Shown: positions 40,903-48,478 of the stretch, piece by piece | Position numbering within the stretch: position 1 is the first letter of the stretch | How the letters are laid out: each line of letters begins with the position of its first letter | Assembly: GCA_035498405.1 (NCBI GenBank) | Contig: DATKAE010000105.1 | Coordinates: 1-48,478 of the forward strand | DNA: 48,478 bases | Source: DATBFU01 sp035498405 | Lineage (GTDB): Bacteria; Acidobacteriota; Thermoanaerobaculia; UBA5066; Gp7-AA6 | Direction: 5' to 3' | Translations under genes and position numbers: made by a program | The notes under the pieces: model-generated | What the model saw: only the letters and a program-made list of their open reading frames with translations | The model's database searches: none | What the model was told of the DNA's origin: nothing

Positions 40903-41252
40903 CGGTAACAGATCGTAACCGGTCGCACACGCAGGGCGACGATCCAATCCACGACCACGGTGGCCAGCAGAACCGGCGTGAACCAGATCCAGCCAAACTT
41001 CCATCCGACTCCGACCGCGAGAGCGAGCGAAAGCGCCAGAAAAAGACACCCCAGGCGCTGGTCGAAATCCTTCTGGAGGAAAAACGCCCGGTTTCCGCAG
41101 AACCCGCACCGCTCGATCCCGGACGGCCCGACCGTTCCCGAGAGGCGCGCGCCGTAGGCACGGCCACACCGCTCGCATCTGTAATCTCCCGAGTCCCCTT
41201 CCGCATGCTCGCGGGAGGTCAGACACACGGGGCAATAGTGGCGGGCCTGCAC
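40794..41252 (-). CDS. Zinc-ribbon membrane protein of unknown function
   Basis: This 152-residue protein has paired Cys motifs at the N-terminus (CPVC, CERC, CGFC), two close hydrophobic segments in the middle (LGCLFLALSLALAVGVGW and WIWFTPVLLATVVVDWIVAL), and another CYRC near the C-terminus followed by the hydrophilic tail DAEYRDVALHPRHRGYDP. It is probably an inner-membrane protein with cytoplasmic zinc ribbons on both sides of a hairpin. GTG at 41252 begins seven bases after the stop of the next gene upstream. I do not recognise a named family. Confidence 0.72.
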   Translation of the reverse strand: MQARHYCPVCLTSREHAEGDSGDYRCERCGRAYGARLSGTVGPSGIERCGFCGNRAFFLQKDFDQRLGCLFLALSLALAVGVGWKFGWIWFTPVLLATVVVDWIVALRVRPVTICYRCDAEYRDVALHPRHRGYDPHVAERYAEKKTVRRMR

Positions 41253-41259
41253 GCGAGGC

Positions 41260-42018
41260 TTAGGCCGGGAATCCCGTGGCGACCGTCAGGTAGGAAGAGA
41301 GCAGCTCGCCAATCAGAACGAACACCAGGGCGACGTACAGCAAGCCCGTCGCTGCCTGGTTTGAGCGCATGTCCGCCGTCTTCCAGATGAACCAGGAGAG
41401 GGCGAGCGGCCCCGCAATTCCCCAGAGGACCCGAAAGAGGAAGAAGAGGGCGTCCCGCTCGAGCGACAGCAGCGAAGCGAGGCCTGCGGGATTGGCGTCG
41501 GCCACGATCGCGGCGGCCAGAACCAGCGTCCGCGCGCAGGCCAACGCGCCAAAAAGCAAGGCTCCCCTCGCGAGCAGGCGAAAGGGAAGTGAGCGCGAGA
41601 CCAGGTACCAGTGGCCGAGGTTCATTGTCAGCAGAACCGCAGCGAAGAAGAGGCCACCCAGAAACGCCCCGGCAAGTGTCCAGGCATCTCCGTGAGGTCG
41701 CGGGGCCGCGAGCGAGACGAGCGTGAGTGACCAGACGCTGGCAGCCGCTCCCAGGGCAAGCAGCGGCATGCCCACCCGCGCGAGGCCTGCCTGAGAGAGG
41801 CCGGTGTAGATGCAGAGCAAGGCCACCGATCCGGCTCCGGCGAGGACGGGGTAACCGCCGGGCCGAGCCAGGAAGGCTCCCCCGAGGAAGGCGCTCGCCA
41901 GCGCGCCATGAAGGACGAAGAACCCCTTCCCGAGCGCTCCAACGGGAAAGAAGAGGAGGAGGACTGCGGTTCCCATTCCGGCCTCCAGCAGGAAGAGGCC
42001 GAGACCTCCGAGAGCCAT
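41260..42018 (-). CDS. Polytopic membrane protein of unknown function
   Basis: This 252-residue protein is almost entirely hydrophobic with about seven to eight membrane segments. A conserved-looking central piece is LLTMNLGHWYLVSRSLPF, with Asn, His and Trp-Tyr in or near a helix, which might bind a cofactor or ligand. There is no signal peptide. ATG at 42018 lacks a strong ribosome site. Neighbours are a zinc-ribbon membrane protein downstream and an alpha/beta hydrolase upstream on the same strand; they give no firm clue. Confidence 0.7.
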   Translation of the reverse strand: MALGGLGLFLLEAGMGTAVLLLFFPVGALGKGFFVLHGALASAFLGGAFLARPGGYPVLAGAGSVALLCIYTGLSQAGLARVGMPLLALGAAASVWSLTLVSLAAPRPHGDAWTLAGAFLGGLFFAAVLLTMNLGHWYLVSRSLPFRLLARGALLFGALACARTLVLAAAIVADANPAGLASLLSLERDALFFLFRVLWGIAGPLALSWFIWKTADMRSNQAATGLLYVALVFVLIGELLSSYLTVATGFPA

Positions 42019-42056
42019 GAGGACCGGATCTTAGCGAAATTCGACGGTTGCCGGAG

Positions 42057-42692
42057 TCAGCCACGGAGACCACTGGACGAAAGGATCTCCTCAGCGATTC
42101 GGTCGACGTGCGCGAGAAGCCCGTGATCGCCCTCCGGGATCTCGACAAACCGGGATCCGGGAGGGAGCCTGCCCGAGGCTTCCCAGCGACTCCAGACGTC
42201 GGCGACCGATTCGAACGGGACACTCTCGTCGCGCCGCCCCATCAGGACCGTGACCGGAACTTCGGGAGGGTCCCGGTCGGCATCGACGCGGGCCATCTCT
42301 TCGAAGAAGCGGCGGTGCACTGTCATTTCCTGCCGGGCGCCATAGTGGAAGAATCGGACCGGATCCCCCTCCGGGAGCCCCTTCCGCCACCGATCTGCGA
42401 ACCCCAGAGCCGGCGCCACGAGGACCAGGGGCGCGCGCAGCGCGATCCGCCCCACCGCCAGCGCCACCATGGCGCCGAGGGAGCTTCCGACGACGACCGC
42501 CGGCATGCGCTTTCGCACCTCCCAGGTGGCGATACGGGTCATAGCCTTGAAGTCGAGCCGTTCGAACGAGGGAACGTTCAGGTCGGGAGCCACGACTCGA
42601 AATCCGCATGGCTCCAGCCGAGCGCGCAGCGCCGTCGCCTTCTTCCCGTGTGGAGAAGAAGCAAATCCGTGCAGGTAGAGGACGTTCTTCAA
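42057..42692 (-). CDS. Small alpha/beta hydrolase, YqiA/YcfP-like
   Basis: This 211-residue protein is a compact esterase. It opens VLYLHGFASSPHGKKA, has the nucleophile in VVVGSSLGAMVAL, the acid in VTVLMGRRDESVPFE and His in EIPEGDHGLL, so the triad is complete. Start is TTG at 42692 with GGGGAG about ten bases upstream. The fold and HGFxSSP opening match the YqiA/YcfP group of short esterases; substrate unknown. It is divergent from the lipoprotein gene. Confidence 0.87.
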   Translation of the reverse strand: MKNVLYLHGFASSPHGKKATALRARLEPCGFRVVAPDLNVPSFERLDFKAMTRIATWEVRKRMPAVVVGSSLGAMVALAVGRIALRAPLVLVAPALGFADRWRKGLPEGDPVRFFHYGARQEMTVHRRFFEEMARVDADRDPPEVPVTVLMGRRDESVPFESVADVWSRWEASGRLPPGSRFVEIPEGDHGLLAHVDRIAEEILSSSGLRG

Positions 42693-42774
42693 GCCGACGC
42701 TCCCCAGTCCAAACGTCCATTAAAACCCGAACCGAGTGCTTGGTAAACTCGCCCGACTTTCAGGAGAAGCCATC

Positions 42775-43044
42775 ATGAACGACCGGCTGACGCGACGCGC
42801 CGTCACGAAGATCATCCTTGCCGCACCGGCAGCCCTGACCATGGGAACCATGGGATGCCAGAGCACCTCGGGTTCCAGTCGCGCGTCTTCGCGCGGCGGT
42901 TCGGCCTCCCAACAGCAGCATCGCGACGATCTTGCGCGGTGGGTCTCCCGGCTCAGGAGAAGCACCGAGCGGCTCGACCAAATGGAGATCGCCATCGGCA
43001 GCGAGCCCGCGATCCAATTTGCGCCCTTGATTGCTGCCAAGTGA
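42775..43044 (+). CDS. Small putative Tat-secreted lipoprotein
   Basis: This 89-residue protein begins MNDRLTRRAVTKIILAAPAA, a twin-arginine type signal, followed by TMGTMGC with a likely lipidated Cys. The mature part is a Ser/Gln-rich linker and one amphipathic helix (WVSRLRRSTERLDQMEIAIG). ATG at 42775 has AGGAGA at the right distance. It overlaps the amidase-like gene in GTGA, so the two are co-translated. I do not recognise a family. A partner that ties the amidase-like protein to the membrane is inference, but the amidase itself has no export signal, which argues against direct contact. Confidence 0.7.
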   Translation: MNDRLTRRAVTKIILAAPAALTMGTMGCQSTSGSSRASSRGGSASQQQHRDDLARWVSRLRRSTERLDQMEIAIGSEPAIQFAPLIAAK

Positions 43045-44453
43045 CCCCTGAAGAAGCGCTCTCCGCGCCCCTGACCGAGGTCGCCCCTCTCCTTCAGAAG
43101 CGCAAGTTGTCCGCGGTCGCGCTCGCCGAGGCATCCCTCGCGAAACTCGAGACGCGGGGCCGCGAGCTCAACGCCGTCGTCAACCTGATGCGCGAGCGCG
43201 CGCTGGCCGAAGCCAAGGCAGTCGAGAAGGAGATCGCCTCCGGCAAGCGCCGCGGGCTGCTCCAGGGGATCCCCTATGGCGCGACGGACACTCTCGCGGC
43301 GAAGGGGGCTCCGACGACTTGGGGCAGCCGCTTGTTCGAGAACCGGGTCTTCGACGAAGACGCCGTGGTCATCCGGCGCCTGAGGGAGGCCGGCGCGGTT
43401 CTTGTCGCCAAGCTATCGACAACGGAGCTCGGCGGCGCCTTCGGCGACGGGTCGGCGACAACCGCGATGACAGCTCCCGGCAAGAACCCTTGGGACCCGG
43501 CGCGGTGGGCCGGCGGCTCCTCCTCGGGGTCCGCGGCCGCCGTGGCGGCAGGCCTGATCGGCTTCGCCATCGCCTCGGAGACGCGAGGTGGAATCACTCA
43601 TCCTTCGGCCTTCTGCGGAGTTTCGGGTCTGTGTCCAACCTACGGGCGTGTGCCGCGAACCGGAGGGATGGTTCGCGCATGGACACTCGACAGGCTGGGG
43701 CCGATCGCCCGGTCCGCCGAAGACTGCCAGCTCGTGCTCGGCGCGATTGCCGGCGCCGATCCGAGCGACCCCGCATCGCTCTCGGCCCCGGCCGATCTCA
43801 AGGGCTCGCCCACGGCGCGGGAATATCACGTCGGGGTCGTCAGATCCGAAGGCACGGTGTGGGCGGACGAAGAGGCCCACGCGGCATTCGAGGACAGTCT
43901 GCGTCTGCTGGCTCGATTGGGCTGCACGATCGAAGAGGCGAAGCTCCCCGATCTACCCTTCGAGCAAGTTGCACGCATCGTGCTCGAGGCGGAAACGGTC
44001 GCGGCTTTCTACGCCCTCTTGACCTCCGAGAAAGACGCCCCACAGCTGCCGAAGAACGCGAGAATCGCGTTCGAGGCATCGAAGACGATCAGCGGCACGG
44101 ACTACGTCCGCGCGATGCAGGCCCGGCGAACAATTCAGCGAGAGCTCGACAGGCTCCTCGCCAAGTTCGACGTCCTCATGGCACCGGCGGCGCCATTTGT
44201 TGCCGTCTCCCTCGACTCTCGCCTCGACCAAACCTTCTCGGAGCCGGACCCAATCGGGGCGGGCGCGGGGCTGGCCGGTATGCCGGCGCAGGTTGTGCCT
44301 TGTGGGTTCTCCCGGGCGGACTTGCCCGTTGGATTGCAGATCATCGGCCGGCCGCTCGAGGAGCGCCGGATCCTGGCGCTCGCCAGGCTCTTTCAACAGC
44401 GTACCGACTGGAACCGCCGCCGGCCGCGCGCCTCTCAGGCAAAGGAAGGCTAA
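43041..44453 (+). CDS. Amidase-signature family protein with substituted catalytic residues
   Basis: This 470-residue protein is clearly of the amidase signature family, related to the GIPYGAKDLLA / GTETGGSI subgroup. Two of the three Ser-cisSer-Lys catalytic residues are lost. The Lys site reads GIPYGATDTLAAKG, with Thr82 in place of Lys. The nucleophile site reads ASETRGGITHPSAFCG, with Gly184 where Ser is expected. The cis-Ser (Ser160 in GGSSSGSA) is kept, and the 24-residue spacing to position 184 fits the family exactly. It should not hydrolyse amides by the known mechanism. The rest of the fold is intact without frameshift, so a binding role is more likely than decay. GTG at 43041 overlaps the lipoprotein stop; an open frame to 42855 is out of frame over it. 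Confidence 0.85.
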   Translation: MTPEEALSAPLTEVAPLLQKRKLSAVALAEASLAKLETRGRELNAVVNLMRERALAEAKAVEKEIASGKRRGLLQGIPYGATDTLAAKGAPTTWGSRLFENRVFDEDAVVIRRLREAGAVLVAKLSTTELGGAFGDGSATTAMTAPGKNPWDPARWAGGSSSGSAAAVAAGLIGFAIASETRGGITHPSAFCGVSGLCPTYGRVPRTGGMVRAWTLDRLGPIARSAEDCQLVLGAIAGADPSDPASLSAPADLKGSPTAREYHVGVVRSEGTVWADEEAHAAFEDSLRLLARLGCTIEEAKLPDLPFEQVARIVLEAETVAAFYALLTSEKDAPQLPKNARIAFEASKTISGTDYVRAMQARRTIQRELDRLLAKFDVLMAPAAPFVAVSLDSRLDQTFSEPDPIGAGAGLAGMPAQVVPCGFSRADLPVGLQIIGRPLEERRILALARLFQQRTDWNRRRPRASQAKEG

Positions 44454-44460
44454 ACCCTTG

Positions 44461-44484
44461 GGCCGCTGCCCCTTGACAGCGGCC
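44461..44484 (+). other. Hairpin downstream of the amidase-like gene
   Basis: GGCCGCTG at 44461-44468 pairs perfectly with CAGCGGCC at 44477-44484 across an eight-base loop, seven bases after the stop codon. No T-run follows. It may act as a Rho-linked or pausing structure. Confidence 0.35.
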
Positions 44485-44538
44485 GACGACAAGCGAGGCA
44501 TGACCGCCACTGCTCCGCCTTTGGCCAAACTTAAGGCG

Positions 44539-44566
44539 TCGACTATTCCTCAAAACGCGCTATAAT
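44539..44566 (+). promoter_or_regulatory. Candidate promoter for the cyclic-di-GMP gene
   Basis: TCGACT at 44539-44544 and a perfect TATAAT at 44561-44566 are 16 bases apart in an AT-rich patch that stands out from the GC-rich surroundings. The leader to ATG at 44604 would be about 30 bases. Confidence 0.55.
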
Positions 44567-44603
44567 TCCTTAGAATTAAAGGGTTTCCGACAAACTAAAA
44601 CTG

Positions 44604-47213
44604 ATGAGTGCTCCCATTCCTCGGGACGAGAGCGCGCGCCTGGAAGCGCTCCGACGCTACCAGATTTTGGACACTTCCGCCGAGGAGGCGTTCGACGATC
44701 TGACGCGTCTAGCCAGCCAGATCTGTGGCACCCCGATGGCCGTCATGAGCCTGGTGGACGAGGATCGTCAGTGGTTCAAGTCGCGAATCGGCATCGAAGT
44801 CGCGGAGACCCCGCGAGCCGTCGCCTTCTGCGCGCACACCGTCCAGCAGCGAGAGCCCTTGGTGGTGCCCGACGCTGTGAAAGACGAGCGATTCCGGGAC
44901 AACCCGTTCGTGAAGACCAAACACGGCATTCGCTTCTACGCCGGGGTCCCGCTCATCACGCCGGACGGCTATGCCATCGGGACGATCTCGGTGATGGACC
45001 GTTCACCCCGCAAGCTCGACCCGGGCCAGCTCGAGGCGATGCGCGCCCTCGCGCGCCAAGCCGAAAAGCAGCTCGAGGTGCGCACCTATGTCAATCGCCT
45101 CGCCCACACCATCGAGGAGCGTGAGGCAATCGAAAGGCGCCTCCGCGACGCAAACCAATTCACCTCCGAGATCATCTCGGGAGCGGGCGAAGGCATCGTC
45201 GTCTTCGACCGGTCCTTCCGCTACGTGGTCTGGAACCGCTTCATGGAGGAACTGACGGGAATGCCGGCCAAGCACGTGCTCGGCGCCAACGCCCTTCAGC
45301 TCTTCCCTCATTTTCGCGAACAGGGGATCGCGGCCCTCCTGGATCGGGCTCTCGGCGGCGAGACCGTCAACTCGACGAATTATCCGTATCAGATCCCCCA
45401 AACCGGCCGGATGGGATGGGTCAGCGGCACCTACGGCCCCCATCGCGATGCCAGCGGGAACATCACGGGGGTAATCGGGGTCATCCGCGACGTTAGCGAA
45501 AGCAAGCGGTCGGAGGAAGCACTGCGCGCGGCCGAGGAAAAGTTCCGCGGCCTAGTCGAGCAGTCGCTCGTCGGCATCTACGTCATCCAGGACGGCCGAT
45601 ACCAGTACGTCAACCCCAAGCTTGCCGAGATCTTCGGCTATGCACCCGAAGAGATGCTCGCCCTTAACTCCGTCATGGACCTCGTCGCCGAGGAGGACCG
45701 CGGGATCGTGGAGGACAACATCCGACGGCGCATCGAAGGCGAGATCGAAACCGTACGCTACTGCTTCCGCGCGCTCCGCAAGGACGGGCAACAAATCGAG
45801 CTCGAGGTTCATGGAGCGGGCACTGAGTTCCAAGGACGACCGGCGGTCATCGGCACTCTTCTCGACATTACGGATCGAAAGCGGGCGGAGGCGCAGATCG
45901 TCTACCATGCGTACCACGATCCCTTGACCGAGCTGCCCAACCGGATGCTGTTCATGGAGCGACTCCGCCTGCAGCTGGCGCAGGCACGTCGGCAGAATCG
46001 GAAGCTCTCGATCGTTTACCTCGATCTCGACCACTTCAAGTTCGTCAACGACACGCTCGGCCACAGCGTGGGAGACGAGTTCCTTCAGACAGTCGCGACG
46101 CGCTTGAAGGGCCTCGTCCGCGAGATCGATACCGTCGCGCGCGTCGGTGGCGACGAGTTCGTCATCCTGATCGCCGATGTTGCCCGCGCCGAAGACATCA
46201 GCGTCATCGCTCAGAAGCTCCTCGCTTCCGTCGGGCGACCGCTACAGGTCGAAGGGCGGGCGCTGCAAATCACGGCGAGTATCGGGGTCGCGTCCTATCC
46301 TGCCGACGGCGAGGACGCCGAGACCCTGCTCCGCAATGCCGACACCGCCATGTATCGCGCCAAGGAACTCGGCCGAAACAACTTCCAGCTCTGCACGCCG
46401 GAGCTGACCTCGAGAGCCGTCGAGCGCCTGTCCGTCCAGAATGGCTTGCGGCTGGCTCTCGATCGCCACGAGCTCGTCCTGCACTATCAGCCCGTCGTCA
46501 GCCTGACTTCCGGAAGAATCGTCGGGCTCGAGGCCCTGGTTCGCTGGCAGCACGCCGAGAAGGGCTTGATCATGCCGGGAGCATTCATCTCGGTGGCGGA
46601 GGAGACCGGCCTGATCCTGCCCCTCGGCGAATGGGTCCTTCACACCGCCTCCCGGCAGTTGAAGCACTGGCAACAGAATGGGTTGCCCTCTCTCCGAATG
46701 GCGGTCAACGTTTCGGCTCGGCAGTTCCGCGAGCGCGGACTCGTCAACACGATCGAGAAGGCCCTGAACGAGGCCGATCTGAAGCCCCAGCACCTGGAAA
46801 TCGAGATCACCGAGAGCATTGCGATGGAGAGCGCCGAAGTGGTTGTTGCAAACCTCGAGGCGCTGCGTAGCATGTCGATTGGCATCTCGATCGACGACTT
46901 CGGCACCGGCTACTCCTCGCTGACTTACCTCAAGCGGTATCCCATCAATTCCCTAAAGATCGACCGATCATTCGTCAGCGACGTCGCAACGAACCCCGCC
47001 GACGCCGGTATCGTGCGCGCCGTCGTCGAGATGGCACACGGCATGAAGCTGAACGTGATCGCCGAGGGCGTGGAAACCAAGGACCAGTTCGCCCACCTGC
47101 AGAAGTACGGGTGCGACGAGATGCAGGGCTACTGGTTCAGCAAGCCACTGCCGGTCGAAGCCGTCGACAAGCTCCTGGCCGAGGAGCTGAGGCTCTGGAC
47201 GCCGCAGGCGTAA
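44604..47213 (+). CDS. GAF-PAS-PAS-GGDEF-EAL cyclic-di-GMP turnover protein
   Basis: This 869-residue cytoplasmic protein has five domains. A GAF domain fills about residues 20-160 (PMAVMSLVDEDRQWFKSRIG). Two PAS domains follow (about 185-300, 310-430), the second opening GLVEQSLVGIYVIQDGRYQY. The GGDEF domain has an intact GGDEF at 515-519 and an RxxD inhibitory site at 506-509 with correct five-residue spacing. The EAL domain has EALVRW at 643, ITESIAM, and IDDFGTGYSSLTYLKRYP. Both catalytic signatures are intact, so it may act as a cyclase, a phosphodiesterase, or switch between them on a signal bound by GAF or PAS. It has no membrane segment and stands alone. Confidence 0.95.
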   Translation: MSAPIPRDESARLEALRRYQILDTSAEEAFDDLTRLASQICGTPMAVMSLVDEDRQWFKSRIGIEVAETPRAVAFCAHTVQQREPLVVPDAVKDERFRDNPFVKTKHGIRFYAGVPLITPDGYAIGTISVMDRSPRKLDPGQLEAMRALARQAEKQLEVRTYVNRLAHTIEEREAIERRLRDANQFTSEIISGAGEGIVVFDRSFRYVVWNRFMEELTGMPAKHVLGANALQLFPHFREQGIAALLDRALGGETVNSTNYPYQIPQTGRMGWVSGTYGPHRDASGNITGVIGVIRDVSESKRSEEALRAAEEKFRGLVEQSLVGIYVIQDGRYQYVNPKLAEIFGYAPEEMLALNSVMDLVAEEDRGIVEDNIRRRIEGEIETVRYCFRALRKDGQQIELEVHGAGTEFQGRPAVIGTLLDITDRKRAEAQIVYHAYHDPLTELPNRMLFMERLRLQLAQARRQNRKLSIVYLDLDHFKFVNDTLGHSVGDEFLQTVATRLKGLVREIDTVARVGGDEFVILIADVARAEDISVIAQKLLASVGRPLQVEGRALQITASIGVASYPADGEDAETLLRNADTAMYRAKELGRNNFQLCTPELTSRAVERLSVQNGLRLALDRHELVLHYQPVVSLTSGRIVGLEALVRWQHAEKGLIMPGAFISVAEETGLILPLGEWVLHTASRQLKHWQQNGLPSLRMAVNVSARQFRERGLVNTIEKALNEADLKPQHLEIEITESIAMESAEVVVANLEALRSMSIGISIDDFGTGYSSLTYLKRYPINSLKIDRSFVSDVATNPADAGIVRAVVEMAHGMKLNVIAEGVETKDQFAHLQKYGCDEMQGYWFSKPLPVEAVDKLLAEELRLWTPQA

Positions 47214-47242
47214 TCACGGCGCCTTCTCCATAAGGGGACTCC

Positions 47243-47407
47243 CTAGAGCGCGATCGGCGGCAGCCTTAGACCCTCGCGCCGCGGCCCCAACCGCCTCATC
47301 CCCTCCTCGACAGGGCCGGCTCCGCGAGCGTGCCGCTCCGCTTGCGCCATCCGCCCCCCCTCACCGCGAATCAGCTTCAACAGTCGCCGCCAGATCCAGT
47401 CCATCAC
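47243..47407 (-). CDS. Small ORF (54 codons) overlapping the TPR gene
   Basis: On the minus strand GTG at 47407 overlaps the TPR-like stop (TGA 47404-47406) in GTGA, and an in-frame ATG follows directly. The frame runs 54 codons to TAG at 47243-47245. It opens VMDWIWRRLLKLIRG, an amphipathic Trp/Leu/Arg helix, and continues basic and Gly/Arg-rich to PPIAL. The overlap style equals that of real gene pairs across the window, which supports translation. No family is recognised. Chance is possible, given GC-rich sequence. Confidence 0.45.
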   Translation of the reverse strand: MMDWIWRRLLKLIRGEGGRMAQAERHARGAGPVEEGMRRLGPRREGLRLPPIAL

Positions 47408-48478
47408 GCCCTCCCCCGCAACTGCTCCCTCAGCTCCCTGAGAGCGTTCCGATCCATTTTCCTCCGCCGAATCGACTCGCGGAGCAGAGTGACGGCGGCA
47501 CCAGCTTCTGGTTTCATCTGTTCTGCCTCGATAGTCGGTAGCGCCGCGAGAATCTCGAGTTCCGCCTCCTCATGCTGCCCCATAGCGATCAGGGTTTCCG
47601 CTAGGACGACCCGTGTGTAAGCCAGCTTCCCGAACACGCCTTCACTTGCATAGATCTCTATCGCCTCTCTATAGTGCGTTGCGGCGTCTCTCAGGCGACC
47701 CTGATCGCGAAACGCCTCAGCGATTACCCCTCTTACGTGAGCCAAGACCACGGGATAGTTCAGCCGTCGTAAAGTCTCGTCGGCTTCTCGGAGTAGAACC
47801 TCTGCTGCTGGATAACTTCCTTCTGAGACACGAATCTCAGCAAGCGTCACTAAGACGAATGCCCTGAGGGGATGATCCAGCCGCTTAGTTTTTTCACGAA
47901 GAGCTTCCAGATGGCTTGCTGCCTCTGAAATCCGCCGGACTTCCTTGAGAGCGAAGGCATTGACGAACTCGCACTTCATTGCCACTCGCGTCAAGCCATG
48001 GCGCAAACATTGGGCCGCGAGCACTCTTGCCCGTGCGAGTACACATTCGTAGGATCTTCTTTCCACCTGAAGCGTCAACTCGGAGTACGCAAGATTCGCA
48101 AGCGCCGCTTCGTCTTGAATCGCAAGAAAATGCTGCTTGCTAGTCGCGAACCACTCGGCTGCCTCGCGACACCTGCCTAGCACGCGACTCGCACCACCAA
48201 TTGCACGGGCTGCCTCCCCAAGAAAGTAGGCCGCCTCCGAGAGCGGGTCCTCCCACTTCCTTGTCTGGTATTCCAGCAACCGGTAGACAGCGAGTGCTCT
48301 TTCACGGGCCAAGGAGGGTGACAAGTCGATGCACTGTCGGAGATAGGCTAGGAGCCCAAACGCGCCCTCCGGACCGGCGTCAAGCAGGTCCTCTTTCCCG
48401 GCGTTTGCACCCGATTCCTCCAGCCGCAGCAATAGGCACTCACGTGAGACGGAGGGAAGAGCGAACGCTATCTCGTAT
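47404..48478 (-). CDS. TPR-like repeat protein, 5' end outside the window
   Basis: The frame is open to the window edge at 48478; a TTG at 48432 is the first possible internal start but sequence before it (ALPSVSRECLLLRLEES) reads on naturally, so the gene is probably cut by the window. At least 358 residues are seen. It is all-helical with repeats of 35-40 residues: VLVTLAEIRVSEGSYPAAEV, VIAEAFRDQGRLRDAATHYR, VVLAETLIAMGQHEEAELEI. This is tetratricopeptide organisation, a protein-binding scaffold. No signal or membrane segment is visible. Codon use here is noticeably less GC-biased than in the rest of the window, which may mean recent transfer. Confidence 0.8.
   Translation of the reverse strand, partial: YEIAFALPSVSRECLLLRLEESGANAGKEDLLDAGPEGAFGLLAYLRQCIDLSPSLARERALAVYRLLEYQTRKWEDPLSEAAYFLGEAARAIGGASRVLGRCREAAEWFATSKQHFLAIQDEAALANLAYSELTLQVERRSYECVLARARVLAAQCLRHGLTRVAMKCEFVNAFALKEVRRISEAASHLEALREKTKRLDHPLRAFVLVTLAEIRVSEGSYPAAEVLLREADETLRRLNYPVVLAHVRGVIAEAFRDQGRLRDAATHYREAIEIYASEGVFGKLAYTRVVLAETLIAMGQHEEAELEILAALPTIEAEQMKPEAGAAVTLLRESIRRRKMDRNALRELREQLRGRA

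Noticed and set aside
1..48478. CRISPR array, tRNA, rRNA, insertion sequence or prophage
   Set aside because: I saw no regularly spaced repeats, cloverleaf-type sequence, conserved rRNA blocks, transposase or phage structural genes by reading. A dedicated scan could still find a missed tRNA in the short gaps.

Overview
This is a high-GC, gene-dense stretch of a diderm (Gram-negative type) bacterial chromosome. Genes abut or overlap by 1-16 bases and many start with GTG or TTG. Hopanoid side-chain genes, outer-membrane efflux channels, a class D-like sortase with an LPKTG substrate, complex I genes and acidobacterial-looking enzymes together suggest an uncultured-type diderm such as Acidobacteriota. 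That placement is inference; there is no rRNA or other taxonomic marker here. I saw no tRNA, rRNA, CRISPR array, insertion sequence or phage gene. No stretch over 300 bases lacks a gene.

Layout. (1) 208-4764, plus strand: a DevCAB-type ABC exporter (permease, ATPase, HlyD-like adaptor) with a NodT-type outer-membrane channel, which would form a complete envelope-spanning exporter. (2) 4895-12491, minus strand: a seven-gene operon read ferritin-like di-iron protein, hpnJ, hpnK, hpnI, hpnL-like flippase, secreted purple-acid-phosphatase-like enzyme, predicted outer-membrane protein. Four of these match the hopanoid polar head-group genes (glycosyl transfer, deacetylation, radical ring contraction, putative lipid movement); the other three are unexpected companions. 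(3) 12664-14867: an OmpR/PhoB-type two-component system, divergent from the hopanoid operon. (4) 14842-15876, minus: a YncE-like beta-propeller. (5) 16057-21388, plus: a TolC/adaptor/RND tripartite pump. (6) 21463-26349, minus: a GT2 glycosyltransferase, a polysaccharide deacetylase, a FabD-like acyltransferase, FabG, an acyl carrier protein, a hotdog dehydratase-like protein without the usual catalytic His, a STAS protein and a 92-residue unknown.

(7) 26458-37190, plus: a complex I operon holding nuoA, E, F, G, H, J, K, L, M and N but not nuoB, C, D or I. (8) 37243-38553: glutamate dehydrogenase. (9) 38628-40100: a sortase followed by a secreted protein made of two similar modules, an Ala-Pro spacer, LPKTG, a membrane segment and an Arg tail, closed by a strong terminator. 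(10) 40168-42692, minus: a cyclase-family hydrolase, a zinc-ribbon membrane protein, a polytopic membrane protein and a small alpha/beta hydrolase. (11) 42775-44453, plus: a Tat-type lipoprotein coupled to an amidase-family protein that has lost two of its three catalytic residues. (12) 44604-47213: a GAF-PAS-PAS-GGDEF-EAL cyclic-di-GMP protein. (13) 47243-48478, minus: a TPR-like protein cut by the window edge and an overlapping 54-codon small ORF.

The main theme is the cell envelope: hopanoid decoration, two exporters, a possible acyl/polysaccharide modification set and a sortase-substrate pair in an apparently diderm cell. The points most worth following are the sortase pair, the di-iron protein fused by operon structure to hopanoid genes, the pseudo-amidase and the ketosynthase-less acyl cluster.
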